Source: Mortierella sp. BCC40632 (taxonomy: Eukaryota; Mortierellomycota; Mortierellomycetes; Mortierellales; Mortierellaceae). Taken from it: a stretch of 64,000 nt of DNA. The stretch spans positions 186,001 to 250,000 of the forward strand of contig WAEK01000009.1 of NCBI GenBank assembly GCA_011634665.1, written 5' to 3'. Positions 61,131 to 64,000 of the stretch are shown here, piece after piece. A program made the position numbers and the translations under genes. Numbering within the stretch: the stretch's first letter is position 1; each line of letters opens with the position of its first letter. The notes below the pieces were generated by a model, which saw nothing but the letters and a program-made list of their open reading frames with translations, made no database searches and had not been told where the DNA came from.

Positions 61131-64000
<2,870 letters not shown>

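Overview
The window is nuclear DNA of a filamentous fungus. The evidence is short spliced introns (mostly 60-220 nt), a velvet-domain regulator, a Zn2Cys6 transcription factor, a fungal-type HAD/SAK protein, and dense mono- and dinucleotide tracts (A/T runs of 15-30, CT/GA runs up to about 110 nt). Gene style and protein similarity recalled from memory point to an early-diverging lineage, probably Mortierellomycota; that placement is inference.

Layout. 0.7-13.3 kb, minus strand: HEL2/ZNF598-type RING ubiquitin ligase, UBE2T-like E2 with a very long tail, small secreted protein, SIT4/PP6-type phosphatase, putative 64-residue protein, VFA1-like Vps4 regulator. 13.6-20.3 kb: ACBD6-like acyl-CoA-binding ankyrin protein (+), HAD/SAK protein (-), kelch-BTB protein (-). 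22.3-29.2 kb: PCMT (-), FAF2/UBX2-like protein (+), RPB11 (-), 20S proteasome subunit PRE9 (+), arranged as alternating divergent and convergent pairs. 29.2-33.3 kb: no reliable gene. 33.3-41.2 kb: a 2350-residue Zn2Cys6 factor. 42.2-44.6 kb: HFD1-type fatty aldehyde dehydrogenase. 45.5-53.7 kb: gene-poor and repeat-derived, with an unidentified minus-strand gene fragment, a possible reverse-transcriptase relic, a diverged duplicated segment and one cysteine-rich secreted protein. 53.7-60.2 kb: a velvet protein with a roughly 1000-residue low-complexity tail. 60.2-64 kb: simple-sequence DNA with no convincing gene.

Many genes serve protein quality control (HEL2, E2, VFA1, FAF2, PRE9, PCMT), but they are not an operon and the grouping may be chance. 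All exon joins were worked out by hand from reading frame and splice signals.

The most striking signal is the number of introns whose reading frame demands a GC-AG donor: five of about 55 reconstructed introns, plus two where GC and GT donors 4 nt apart both work. No novel multi-gene system was found. The best candidates for new biology are this GC-donor enrichment, the two giant regulators with long disordered tails, the E2 with a 560-residue tail, and the duplicated orphan repeat at 46.8-49.7 kb.
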